From Arenimonas sp049195245 (lineage in GTDB: Bacteria > Pseudomonadota > Gammaproteobacteria > Xanthomonadales > Xanthomonadaceae): a stretch of 64,000 nt of DNA. The notes below the pieces were generated by a model. It was given only the letters and a program-made list of their open reading frames with translations, was not told the DNA's origin and did not search any database. Numbering within the stretch: position 1 is the first letter of the stretch; the number at the start of each line of letters is the position of its first letter. The position numbers and the translations under genes are program-made. Below are positions 8,015 through 15,075 of the stretch, one piece after another. The stretch spans positions 186,001-250,000 of the forward strand of contig NZ_JBMIRR010000023.1 in the NCBI RefSeq assembly GCF_049195245.1, read 5' to 3'.

Positions 8015-8845
8015 TCAGAAGCGGTAGTTCAGCGTCAGGCGCAGGCTCGAGGTCTCGATGTCCTCGTTGCCGCGACGGAAATCGGTGCCGTTGGGGTTGA
8101 CCCGGATGAACGGGTTGGTGGCCGGGGCCGGACCCTGGGCGCGGACGCGATATTCGTCGTCCTTCAGGTCGGACATCAGGTACTCCAGGCCGACGGTGAA
8201 GTTGTCGCCCATGCGGCGCTCATAACCCAGGCCGTACTGGGCGCCCTTGGCGTTGCTGTCGCCGTTGGTGGTGAAGGTGTTGACGCCATTGCTGGTGGCG
8301 AAGTCGTTCTTCACATCGGCCCAGGCGTAGCCGGCGGTGCCGTAGATCAGGTTGTCGCCGTCACCGAAGGTGAAGCCGGCGCGGCCGCGCAGGGCCCAGG
8401 TGGACTCCAGCTCTCGGGTCAGGGTGTAGAAGGCCGGCGTGGTGCTGTAGGCGGTGACGCTGTCGGTCACGCCGCCGCTGGCGTATTCACCCAGCACGCC
8501 GTAGACGAAATTGCCGCTCTGCCAGTCGTAGCCCAGGCGCACGCCGTAGTCATCGGCCTTGTCGTCGGAGTTGCTGCGGCAGCCGTTGGCCGGGGTCGGG
8601 CCGTTGGCGGCGCCGCCGCAGAAGCCGGGCGAGAAGGCATTGGCCGGGGCGGCGGTGTTCACGGTGTCGCCGAAGCTGCCGTCGAGGTCGGTGTCGAAAC
8701 GCACGTCCTCGTTGCGGTCGTCATCCTGCTCGGCGCCACCGGCGTGGCCGCCGATGTAGAAGCCGGTCCAGTCGGACTGCGCCAGGGCAGGGCCGGCCGA
8801 GGCGGCCAGGGCGACGGCGAGGGAAAGGGCGAGGCGTTGATTCAT
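8015..8845 (-). CDS. Outer-membrane beta-barrel protein (porin-like family)
   Basis: A 276-residue secreted protein with a clean signal peptide (cleavage after PALA, about residue 22). WTGFYIGGHAGG follows, typical of the outer-membrane beta-barrel family with eight strands. Alternating strands end in a terminal aromatic (LTLNYRF), the signal for barrel assembly by BamA. A Cys pair near residues 75-90 may form a loop disulfide. An AAGGAG ribosome site precedes the ATG at 8845. It is monocistronic and divergent from rpe. The function (porin, adhesin or structural) cannot be told. Confidence 0.85.
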   Translation of the reverse strand: MNQRLALSLAVALAASAGPALAQSDWTGFYIGGHAGGAEQDDDRNEDVRFDTDLDGSFGDTVNTAAPANAFSPGFCGGAANGPTPANGCRSNSDDKADDYGVRLGYDWQSGNFVYGVLGEYASGGVTDSVTAYSTTPAFYTLTRELESTWALRGRAGFTFGDGDNLIYGTAGYAWADVKNDFATSNGVNTFTTNGDSNAKGAQYGLGYERRMGDNFTVGLEYLMSDLKDDEYRVRAQGPAPATNPFIRVNPNGTDFRRGNEDIETSSLRLTLNYRF

Positions 8846-8955
8846 GGTGGGGCTCCTTGCAGCGGGGGAATTGGTGCGGGCGTGGGGCCCGCCACCCCAC
8901 CCTACGGAGCCCGGGCGCCGGCCAGATGCAGGGAGCGTGAAACCGGGGTCAACGG

Positions 8956-8983
8956 TTCAGCTGCGGTCGGGGGAGGGTAGAAT
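8956..8983 (+). promoter_or_regulatory. Candidate sigma-70 promoter for rpe
   Basis: The -10 box TAGAAT (8978-8983) lies 16 bases after a weak -35 TTCAGC (8956-8961), in the 178-base gap between the divergent barrel gene and rpe. Confidence 0.4.
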
Positions 8984-9023
8984 CTTCACGCTGCGGCCAC
9001 GCCGCCCGACTACGGAAACCGTC

Positions 9024-9698
9024 ATGTCCACGTGCCTGATCGCGCCCTCCATCCTTTCGGCGAATTTTGCCCGCCTGGGCGAAGAGGTCGACAACGTGCT
9101 CGCGGCCGGCGCCGACTGGGTGCACTTCGACGTGATGGACAACCACTACGTGCCCAACCTCACCATCGGCCCGCTGGTGTGCGAGGCGCTGCGCAAGCAC
9201 GGCGTCACCGCGCCGATCGACGTGCACCTGATGGTGAAGCCGGTGGACCGCATCGTGCCCGACTTCGCGAAGGCCGGCGCCAGCCTGATCAGTTTCCATC
9301 CCGAGGCCAGCGAGCACGTGCACCGCACCGTGCAGCTGATCAAGGCCCAGGGCTGCCAGGCCGGCCTGGTGCTCAATCCGGGCACGCCGCTGGAAGTGCT
9401 GGACTATGTATTGCCGGAACTCGACCTGGTGCTGCTGATGTCGGTCAATCCGGGCTTCGGCGGCCAGGCCTTCATTCCCTCGGCGCTCGACAAGCTCAAG
9501 CGCGTGCGCGACCGCATCGACGCGCTGGGCAAGGACATCCGCCTGGAAATCGACGGCGGCGTGAAGGCCGACAACATCCGCGAGATCGCCGCCGCCGGTG
9601 CCGACACCTTCGTGGCCGGCTCGGCGATCTTCAACGCACCCGACTACGCGGCCGTGATTGCGAAGATGCGCGCCGAAGTCGCCGCCGCGCGCGCCTGA
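9024..9698 (+). CDS. rpe: Ribulose-phosphate 3-epimerase
   Basis: A 224-residue TIM-barrel enzyme that interconverts ribulose 5-phosphate and xylulose 5-phosphate in the pentose phosphate pathway. Signatures are IAPSILSANFARLGEEV at the N-terminus, HFDVMDNHYVPNLTIGP with the metal ligands and catalytic Asp, DVHLMV, ISFHPEA, MSVNPGFGGQ, and EIDGGV with the second catalytic Asp. The length is normal. ATG 9024 is chosen because the next residues match the family start; upstream extension is shadow. An RraA-like gene starts 19 bases downstream. rpiA, the other pentose-phosphate isomerase, is at 32 kb. Confidence 0.97.
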   Translation: MSTCLIAPSILSANFARLGEEVDNVLAAGADWVHFDVMDNHYVPNLTIGPLVCEALRKHGVTAPIDVHLMVKPVDRIVPDFAKAGASLISFHPEASEHVHRTVQLIKAQGCQAGLVLNPGTPLEVLDYVLPELDLVLLMSVNPGFGGQAFIPSALDKLKRVRDRIDALGKDIRLEIDGGVKADNIREIAAAGADTFVAGSAIFNAPDYAAVIAKMRAEVAAARA

Positions 9699-9717
9699 CG
9701 CCGGGAGCACGCCGACC

Positions 9718-10191
9718 ATGACCGCCAAGACCGCCGACCTCTGCGACAGCCGCGACGATGCACGCGTTCCCGACCTGCCGCTCCGCGACTACGGCGGCCG
9801 CATCGCGTTTTCCGGACGCATCAGCACCATCAGCACCTTCGAGGACAACTCGCGCGTGCGCGAGGCGGTGGCCGAAGCCGGCAACGGCCGCGTGCTGGTG
9901 GTGGACGGCGGCGGTTCGACCCGCCGTTCCCTGCTGGGCGACAACCTGGCCGCCCTGGCCGTGCGCAATGGCTGGGCCGGCGTGGTGGTGCACGGGGTGA
10001 TCCGCGACACCGAGGCCATTGCGCGGCTCGACCTGGGCGTCAAGGCGCTGGGCACCTGCCCGCGCAAGACCGAAAAACGCGACCAGGGGCTGCGCGACGT
10101 GGCCCTGCATCTGGGTGGCGTGGTCGTGCTTCCGGGTGACTGGTTGTGTGCCGACGAGGATGGGGTGGTTGTGCTGGCGGATCCGGGTTAG
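9718..10191 (+). CDS. rraA: RraA-like protein (RNase E activity regulator family)
   Basis: A 157-residue protein of the RraA/aldolase-II demethylmenaquinone methyltransferase-like fold. Visible signatures are TADLCDSRDDARVPD at the N-terminus, FSGRISTISTFEDNSRV, VVDGGGSTRRSLLGDNLA, GVVVHGVIRDTEAI and ADEDGVVVL near the end. E. coli RraA binds RNase E and restrains mRNA decay. Other relatives are 4-hydroxy-4-methyl-2-oxoglutarate aldolases, so regulator versus enzyme is not settled. The gene follows rpe by 19 bases and ends just before repeat element R2. Confidence 0.88.
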   Translation: MTAKTADLCDSRDDARVPDLPLRDYGGRIAFSGRISTISTFEDNSRVREAVAEAGNGRVLVVDGGGSTRRSLLGDNLAALAVRNGWAGVVVHGVIRDTEAIARLDLGVKALGTCPRKTEKRDQGLRDVALHLGGVVVLPGDWLCADEDGVVVLADPG

Positions 10192-10198
10192 GTTTTTT

Positions 10199-10350
10199 GG
10201 CCGCGGATTTGCGCGGATAAGAGCGGATTTTTTGACGCGGAAGGACGCGGATGACGCGGATTTGGTTTGATCTGTCCGCGTTATCCGCGTTATCCGCTTC
10301 ATCCGTTTCAACCGCTTCATCCGCGTTCATCCGCGTTCATCCGCGTCAAA
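10199..10350. repeat. Palindromic GCGGAT-repeat element, copy R2
   Basis: The left arm (about 10199-10263) has the conserved terminus TTGGCCGCGGATTTGCGCGGAT, followed by GCGGAT units at roughly 10-base spacing. The right arm (about 10273-10350) has the inverted unit (ATCCGC/ATCCGT). Only about 10 bases separate the arms, so a long imperfect hairpin is possible. It lies between the convergent rraA and GT51 genes. The right arm extends into the GT51 reading frame and supplies its last residues and stop codon. Confidence 0.88.
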
Positions 10351-11085
10351 AATTGATTGCGGGGCCGCCAAGGGCCCGTCGCGCGCGGGGATGCAGTCGT
10401 CGTAGGTCAGGTCGAGCCAGCCGGTGGGGTCACACTTGCCGGTGGCGACCGCCTCGATGCGCCGTGCGCGGTCCGCGTGGATTTCGGGGTTGCGTACGGG
10501 GTGGTAGTGGTTGGGGGCCAGGGCCATCGCCAGGAGGCTGTAGAACTCGCGGTCGGTGAGCCGGGAAAGCGGCTTGCCGTGGTAGGCCTTTGCGGCGGCC
10601 TCGAATCCGATGACGCCGCGACCGTGAAGTGATCCCAGGTAGGTGCGGTTGAGATACATGTCCAGCTGCTGCTGTTTCGTGGTGTGCGCGTCCAGCACCA
10701 GGGCCATGACGTCACGGCCGAGGTCCAGCTTCCTGCAGCAGTTGAATACCCCGCGGTAGAACGACTGCATCGCTCCCCCGACGCCATCCACATCGTGCTG
10801 CCCGAGAAAGAGGTCCCGTGCCAGGACCGAGGTGATCGTGGTCACGCCTTGCCCCTTGGAAATGTTCAATCCGTGGTGCGCGTAGAACGCCGGATCCTCG
10901 ATCCTCACCAGGGCCTCGATATGCCGTGGCTGCAGCGCGACCGCCTGGCGATGGGCGCGCGTTTGCCCCAGCAGCTCATCGACCACGGCATTGGCCCAGA
11001 GAAAAACAACGAAGAGATAGGCGGGCAGGACCACCCACACCCCGACCAAGGCCACCTTGATGAACTTGCGGACCATGTGAACCAC
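10327..11085 (-). CDS. Divergent monofunctional GT51 peptidoglycan transglycosylase
   Basis: A 252-residue protein with one N-terminal membrane helix (about residues 8-30) and a GT51 domain. The key motif is EDPAFYAHHG (Glu63, Asp64, Phe67, His70, Gly72), matching the family EDxxFxxHxG with its catalytic base. The second motif reads GQGVTTITSVLARDLFL rather than the usual GGSTITQQLAKNLFL. A KQQQLDMYLNRTYLG segment matches the usual EILExYLN region. GT51 enzymes polymerise lipid II in the periplasm. Divergence leaves activity uncertain. The final residues IFDADERG and the stop are encoded by repeat R2. It lies downstream of the sortase gene on the same strand. Confidence 0.8.
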   Translation of the reverse strand: MVHMVRKFIKVALVGVWVVLPAYLFVVFLWANAVVDELLGQTRAHRQAVALQPRHIEALVRIEDPAFYAHHGLNISKGQGVTTITSVLARDLFLGQHDVDGVGGAMQSFYRGVFNCCRKLDLGRDVMALVLDAHTTKQQQLDMYLNRTYLGSLHGRGVIGFEAAAKAYHGKPLSRLTDREFYSLLAMALAPNHYHPVRNPEIHADRARRIEAVATGKCDPTGWLDLTYDDCIPARDGPLAAPQSIFDADERG

Positions 11086-11142
11086 CCGCGTTGTCAGAAA
11101 CCTTCCCCAATGCGCGGAGCCCGACTCAATGCCCGGGCATCC

Positions 11143-11180
11143 CTCCGCGTTTATCCGCGTTATCCGCGTTCATCCGTGGC
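11143..11180. repeat. GCGGAT-repeat element, partial copy R3
   Basis: A single arm of the family, with four ATCCGC/ATCCGT units at roughly 10-base spacing, ends in CCGTGGCCAA, a decayed form of the conserved terminus. It spans the 3' end of the sortase gene, whose last residues ATDERG and TAA stop it encodes. Confidence 0.8.
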
Positions 11181-11885
11181 CAACCGCTCCTCATCCCCGC
11201 CCCCCAGCGTCACCACATAGCGCATCGGCCCCCGAGGCGCCGTCGCATCGAAGGGCCAACACGTCACCAGCACCAGACGGCCGTCGTCGACGCCGGTGGC
11301 GATGCGATGCAGGCGCGAATCCACCACCTGCATCGCCGCCACGGTGAAGTCGCGCGGACCCTGGGGCGTTTCCAGCGTCACCGTGTCGCCCGGGCGCAGC
11401 TTCTCCAGCCAGGCGAAGTGCGTGTCCCGATGACCGCTGATGATCGTGGTCCCCACGGCGCTGCCGGGCGCCGCGCTGGCTTCGGCCCAGCCCGGCCCGA
11501 AGGCCAGGGGACGGCCGCTGTCGCCGGCCAGCACGATCTGGTCGATGCCCAGGCGCGACTGACGCAGGCGTGCCACGGCGTGCGTGTCGGCCCAGGGCCA
11601 GGGCCGGTGCGTGCCGCCATCGGCCAGTCGCTGCGACCACGAACCCTTGAGCAGGTGCTGCGCGACCTGGGCCTTGGCCGGCAGCCAGGCCGCATGCACC
11701 GCCATCGCCATCGCCGCCAGCAGCAGGCCGCGGCCCAGCCAGCGGCGCGTGGTGGAAGGTGGGGCCTCCTTGCCCCCGCCGCGCGCGGATCGGGGGCCGT
11801 CGTCGCCAGGGGAGGGCGCCGAGGGTGGGGCTTCCCTGCCCCGAGAGTGCGTCCCTGATCCGGTGCGCGGCGTGCTGGAATTCAC
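11160..11885 (-). CDS. Class GN (proteobacterial) sortase
   Basis: A 241-residue transpeptidase with a Pro/Gly-rich cytoplasmic tail (1-46), a membrane anchor (about 48-68) and a sortase domain. The triad is His152 in ISGHRDTH, Cys209 in LVTCWPF and Arg222 in GPMRYVV, so the enzyme looks active. This is the class paired with a single VIT/VWA target in proteobacteria (TIGR03784 type). The ATG at 11885 overlaps the stop of the upstream 61-residue ORF (ATGA), fixing the start. The tail contains two near-identical 20-base repeats. The C-terminal ATDERG comes from repeat R3. It is in an operon with the target gene upstream. Confidence 0.92.
   Translation of the reverse strand: MNSSTPRTGSGTHSRGREAPPSAPSPGDDGPRSARGGGKEAPPSTTRRWLGRGLLLAAMAMAVHAAWLPAKAQVAQHLLKGSWSQRLADGGTHRPWPWADTHAVARLRQSRLGIDQIVLAGDSGRPLAFGPGWAEASAAPGSAVGTTIISGHRDTHFAWLEKLRPGDTVTLETPQGPRDFTVAAMQVVDSRLHRIATGVDDGRLVLVTCWPFDATAPRGPMRYVVTLGGGDEERLATDERG
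11757..11842. repeat. Two near-identical 20-base copies inside the sortase tail
   Basis: Copies at 11757-11776 and 11823-11842 share a GGTGGGGC-TCC-TGCCCC pattern and stay in frame. Each encodes a peptide like EAPPS in the cytoplasmic tail of the sortase. Confidence 0.6.
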
Positions 11886-12067
11886 GGCGCCTCCTGCGCC
11901 GTCGGGGGTGAAGCCAGGGGCACCGGCCGCCGCTGCATCAGCGGGCTGGCGTCGGTGGGCAGGTAGTACCAGTGCATGTGCCGCAGCGCGCGTTCGGTGG
12001 AGCGCGGGCCGGGATCGGTCGCGCTGGGCGGGGTCGGCGTATCGCGGCGTTCGACGATCAGGACCAT
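11882..12067 (-). CDS. Small ORF (61 residues) coupled to the sortase
   Basis: Starts MVLIVERRD, is Pro/Arg-rich, has no clear membrane segment, and contains HMHWYYLPTD near the middle. It has a good GAGGAAG ribosome site about 6 bases before ATG 12067. Its stop overlaps the sortase start by 4 bases, the usual sign of translational coupling. I recognise no family. It may be a real accessory protein or a leader cistron that sets sortase translation. Confidence 0.55.
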   Translation of the reverse strand: MVLIVERRDTPTPPSATDPGPRSTERALRHMHWYYLPTDASPLMQRRPVPLASPPTAQEAP

Positions 12068-12095
12068 GGGGGCTTCCTCGGGCCGGGGACAGGGA

Positions 12096-12170
12096 TCAGG
12101 CCTGCGCGGGATCGCGCAGGAGACAGAGCAGGGTGGTGCAGAGCAGGAAGGCGAGCAGGCGCGCGAGCAT
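12096..12170 (-). CDS. Hydrophobic micropeptide ORF (24 residues)
   Basis: Reads MLARLLAFLLCTTLLCLLRD then PAQA and stop. It is a single hydrophobic stretch with two Cys that could be a membrane micropeptide or a signal-peptide-like leader. The ATG is 3 bases after the stop of the sortase target gene. GAGGAG within the last codons of that gene acts as a well-placed ribosome site. It sits between target and sortase on the same strand. Confidence 0.4.
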   Translation of the reverse strand: MLARLLAFLLCTTLLCLLRDPAQA

Positions 12171-12173
12171 GGC

Positions 12174-14228
12174 TCAGCTCCTCGCCCGCAGCAGGAACAG
12201 CGCCGACAGCGCCAGCACCAGGGCCAGCAGCAGCTCGCGGAACCAGCCGACGCTGCCCTGTGCGAATTCGAGCGAGGCGTCCGGCGCGCTGTTCATCATG
12301 CGCGTACTGCCGAGCGATTGATCCTTCGGCCGCACCGGCGTGCGATCCACCGCCACCAGGCTGGTGTAGGTGCTGACCAGGCCATGGCGCAGCGCCACGT
12401 CCACGATCATCGGGCGCAGGCTTTCGGCGCTGCCGCCACGGCGCATCTGGTCTTCCAGCGAATCGATGCGGGCACGGCCCCAGAGCCGGCCAACGCCAGG
12501 CGAGGGCGTGGCCGACGCCGTGGTCAGCGGGATGCGGCGCACCCAGGGCTGCGGGCGCAGGCCGCGCACGGTCACGGCGTCCTGCAGGCGATCCAGCCGG
12601 GCCACCACCTGCAGCGCTTCGCCCTCGTACAGGTCGGGCACGCGCTCGGGGTACATCTCGGCCACGCCCGGCCAGTCGAGCTGGATGTCGCGCATCGCGG
12701 GCTTGTCGAGCTTGGCCAGCAGCGCATCCATGCGTTCGGTCACTTCATTCACGTCGCGGATCAGGGTCTGGGTGCCGCGGCCGGTCTCGGCCGCCTTGCG
12801 CAGGAAGTGGCCGTTCGGCGCGCTGCCGATGCCGACCGGGAACAGCCGCGCCTCGCCGCGCTGATGTTCGATCACCTCCAGCAGTTCGGCTTCGTTGCCC
12901 ACCGCCGCATCGGTGGCCAGCACCACCTGGCGCAGGTAGCCGGCCGGCGCCTGGCCGGCGAACGCGGCCTGCAGCGCCGGCAGCATCTCGGTGCCGCCGT
13001 CGGCCTGCAGCGAGCGCACGTAGGCGCGGGCGCGCGCCACGTTGCCGGGCTGTGCCGGCACCGGCGCAGGGAACAGCAGGTCGAAGGTGTCGTCGAAGCG
13101 CACCACGTTGAAGCGGTCGCCGGGCTTGAGCCGCGACAGCGCGCGGTCGGCGGCCTCGATCGCCTGTTCCATCGACGCGCCCATCATCGAACCGGAGTTG
13201 TCGATCACCAGGATCAGTTCGCGCGGCAGCGGCGCCGAGGGCAGGGTGGGCGGCACCAGCATCACCAGCGCAAAATCCTCGCCGCCGATGCGGTCGGTGA
13301 ACACCGCGCTGCGCGGCGCCTTGCTCGGCACCGGCGCCCAGCGCAGCACGAAGTCGCGGTCGGTGGCTTCCACCAGGTTGGACAGCGTGACGCGGTAGGT
13401 GCTGCCTTCGGCCGACACGGTGATGGCATGCGAGGGGCTGGTCAGGCTCTGCAGCGGCAGGCCCGGTTCGATCTCCGCGGTCAGCACCACCGACGGCGGC
13501 AGCGCCGAACCGGCGTCGTGGCTGCCGTCCACCGACGGCAGGGCCTCGGCCTCGTTGGCCACCGGGTGCATCACGAAGCGGCCGCGCGCCTGGCCCTGGG
13601 CGAAGGAGGTTTCGCGCGCCGGGGTGTAGCGCGGGGTCAGCGTCAGCGGCAGGCCGAGCGAAAATTCGCCGTCCTGGTAGCGCACCGGCTGCCAGTAGCG
13701 CACTTCGATTTCCACCTCCTCGCCCGGGCCGATGTTGGCGACCGCGGTCTGGAACAGGTTCGGTCGGTTCTGCTCGACCAGGCTGGCGCGCTGGCCGTTG
13801 GCGGCGGCCGCCGCGTAAACCGCCTTGGCCTCTTCCTTCTCGCGGATCTCGCCCTCGATCAGGCGGTCGCCGATGCGCAGGGTGAGCGCGCCGACCGCGG
13901 CGTTCTCCGGCAGCGGCAGCAGGTAGCGGCCCTCGCGCCACTCGCTGGCGTCGTTGCGGTAGGTCTGGCGCACGCTCACCTCGGCCAGCAGGCCGCGCAC
14001 CTGCATGTCCACGGTGGTGTCCATGGCCAGGGTGGCGACCCAGCGGTCGCCTTCGCGCAGCATCAATCCTTCGGGTTCGGGGTCGCTGTCTTCGGTGGCC
14101 AGCGCGGGCAGGCTGGCGAACACCAGCGCCACGGCCAGGCTCAACATCAGGCAGAACCACACCACCGGGCGCGGCGGCGCGCGGCGGATGCGGTAGAGGC
14201 GGGGCTTGCGGGTTTCTCGGACGTGCAT
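12174..14228 (-). CDS. Proteobacterial sortase target protein (VIT + VWA domains)
   Basis: A 684-residue cell-envelope protein matching the single dedicated sortase substrate of proteobacteria (TIGR03788 type). The order is an N-terminal signal/anchor (about 21-45, ending LPALA), a VIT domain (about 55-185), a VWA domain (about 335-510) with MIDAS DNSGSM at 343-348, then a C-terminal membrane helix (about 664-680) and a short basic tail (RARS). The ATG at 14228 is preceded by AGGAG; a longer upstream reading is rejected. The odd feature is the position just before the last helix. A LPXTG-like signal is expected there, but the sequence reads EFAQGSVGW. Confidence 0.9.
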   Translation of the reverse strand: MHVRETRKPRLYRIRRAPPRPVVWFCLMLSLAVALVFASLPALATEDSDPEPEGLMLREGDRWVATLAMDTTVDMQVRGLLAEVSVRQTYRNDASEWREGRYLLPLPENAAVGALTLRIGDRLIEGEIREKEEAKAVYAAAAANGQRASLVEQNRPNLFQTAVANIGPGEEVEIEVRYWQPVRYQDGEFSLGLPLTLTPRYTPARETSFAQGQARGRFVMHPVANEAEALPSVDGSHDAGSALPPSVVLTAEIEPGLPLQSLTSPSHAITVSAEGSTYRVTLSNLVEATDRDFVLRWAPVPSKAPRSAVFTDRIGGEDFALVMLVPPTLPSAPLPRELILVIDNSGSMMGASMEQAIEAADRALSRLKPGDRFNVVRFDDTFDLLFPAPVPAQPGNVARARAYVRSLQADGGTEMLPALQAAFAGQAPAGYLRQVVLATDAAVGNEAELLEVIEHQRGEARLFPVGIGSAPNGHFLRKAAETGRGTQTLIRDVNEVTERMDALLAKLDKPAMRDIQLDWPGVAEMYPERVPDLYEGEALQVVARLDRLQDAVTVRGLRPQPWVRRIPLTTASATPSPGVGRLWGRARIDSLEDQMRRGGSAESLRPMIVDVALRHGLVSTYTSLVAVDRTPVRPKDQSLGSTRMMNSAPDASLEFAQGSVGWFRELLLALVLALSALFLLRARS

Positions 14229-14323
14229 GGCGGGGCTCCTGGGTGTGGAGCCATTGCAAGGCCGGCGCCTGCCCGCGGCCGGGCCGGTTTCGGCGCAGGC
14301 GCTGACGAGTTGTGGCGATTTGC

Positions 14324-14339
14324 GGGCAATGCATTGCCC
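14324..14339. promoter_or_regulatory. Perfect 16-bp palindrome between the sortase target and pdsR
   Basis: GGGCAATGCATTGCCC is a perfect even palindrome in the 142-base divergent intergenic region. Its right half overlaps a candidate -35 box for the response regulator gene. It is a likely operator, possibly for the adjacent regulator. Function is inferred. Confidence 0.5.
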
Positions 14340-14363
14340 CGGGGCCGGGCGCTGCCCTAGGCT
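14334..14363 (+). promoter_or_regulatory. Candidate promoter of the pdsR-pdsS pair
   Basis: TTGCCC (14334-14339), an 18-base spacer and TAGGCT (14358-14363) lie 7 bases before the ATG at 14371. A start near the ATG would give a leaderless mRNA. Confidence 0.35.
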
Positions 14364-14370
14364 GGCCGCC

Positions 14371-15060
14371 ATGTCACGCACCGTCGCCATCGTCGAGGAC
14401 GAACCCGCCATCCGCGCCAACTACGCCGAGGCGCTGCGTCGCCACGGCTACGGCGTGCAGCCGCACGCCAGCCGGGCCGAGGCGCAGGCCGCGTTCGCGC
14501 TGAAGCTGCCGGACCTGGTGATCATCGACGTGGGCCTGGGCGACGAGCCCGAAGGCGGCTTCGACCTGTGCCGCGAACTGCGCGCACGCTCGGCCACGCT
14601 GCCCATCCTGTTCCTGACCGCGCGCGATTCCGACTTCGACGTGATTTCCGGGCTGCGGCTGGGCGCCGACGACTACCTGAGCAAGGACACGAGCCTGCCG
14701 CAGCTCACGGCGCGCATCCATGCCCTGTTCCGGCGGCTGGATTCGCTGGCGGCGCCGCAGGCGCGCGATTCGGTCTTCCGCCTGCGAGGACTGACGCTGG
14801 AACTCGAGCGCATGCGCGTGAGCTGGAACGGCGCCGAGGTGGCGCTGACCGTCACCGAGTTCTGGATGGTGCACGCGCTGGTGCGCTATCCCGGCCACGT
14901 CAAGACGCGCGAGCAGCTGATGCGCGAGGCGCAGGTGGTGGTGGACGACGCAACGATCACGTCCCACATCAAGCGCATCCGCCGCAAGTTCCAGGCCCTG
15001 GACCCGGCCTTCGACGAAGTGGACACCGTGCACGGTGCCGGCTACCGCTGGCGTGCCTGA
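14371..15060 (+). CDS. pdsR: Response regulator of the dedicated sortase system (OmpR type)
   Basis: A 229-residue two-domain regulator. The receiver domain (1-115) has the acidic pocket EDE at 9-11, phospho-acceptor Asp53 in VIIDVGLGD, and Lys105 in DDYLSKD. A winged-helix DNA-binding domain of OmpR/PhoB type follows (about 130-228), ending VDTVHGAGYRWRA. Its place divergent from the sortase target and upstream of its kinase identifies it with the TIGR03787 regulator family. It probably controls the target-sortase operon through the shared intergenic region. The histidine kinase gene starts 15 bases downstream. Confidence 0.9.
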   Translation: MSRTVAIVEDEPAIRANYAEALRRHGYGVQPHASRAEAQAAFALKLPDLVIIDVGLGDEPEGGFDLCRELRARSATLPILFLTARDSDFDVISGLRLGADDYLSKDTSLPQLTARIHALFRRLDSLAAPQARDSVFRLRGLTLELERMRVSWNGAEVALTVTEFWMVHALVRYPGHVKTREQLMREAQVVVDDATITSHIKRIRRKFQALDPAFDEVDTVHGAGYRWRA

Positions 15061-15075
15061 GCCGCGCCCGCTGCC

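Noticed and set aside
11976..14360. 794-residue open frame on the plus strand opposite the sortase target
   Set aside because: The minus-strand VIT/VWA protein is clearly real. The plus-strand product is Arg/Gln/His-rich shadow sequence.
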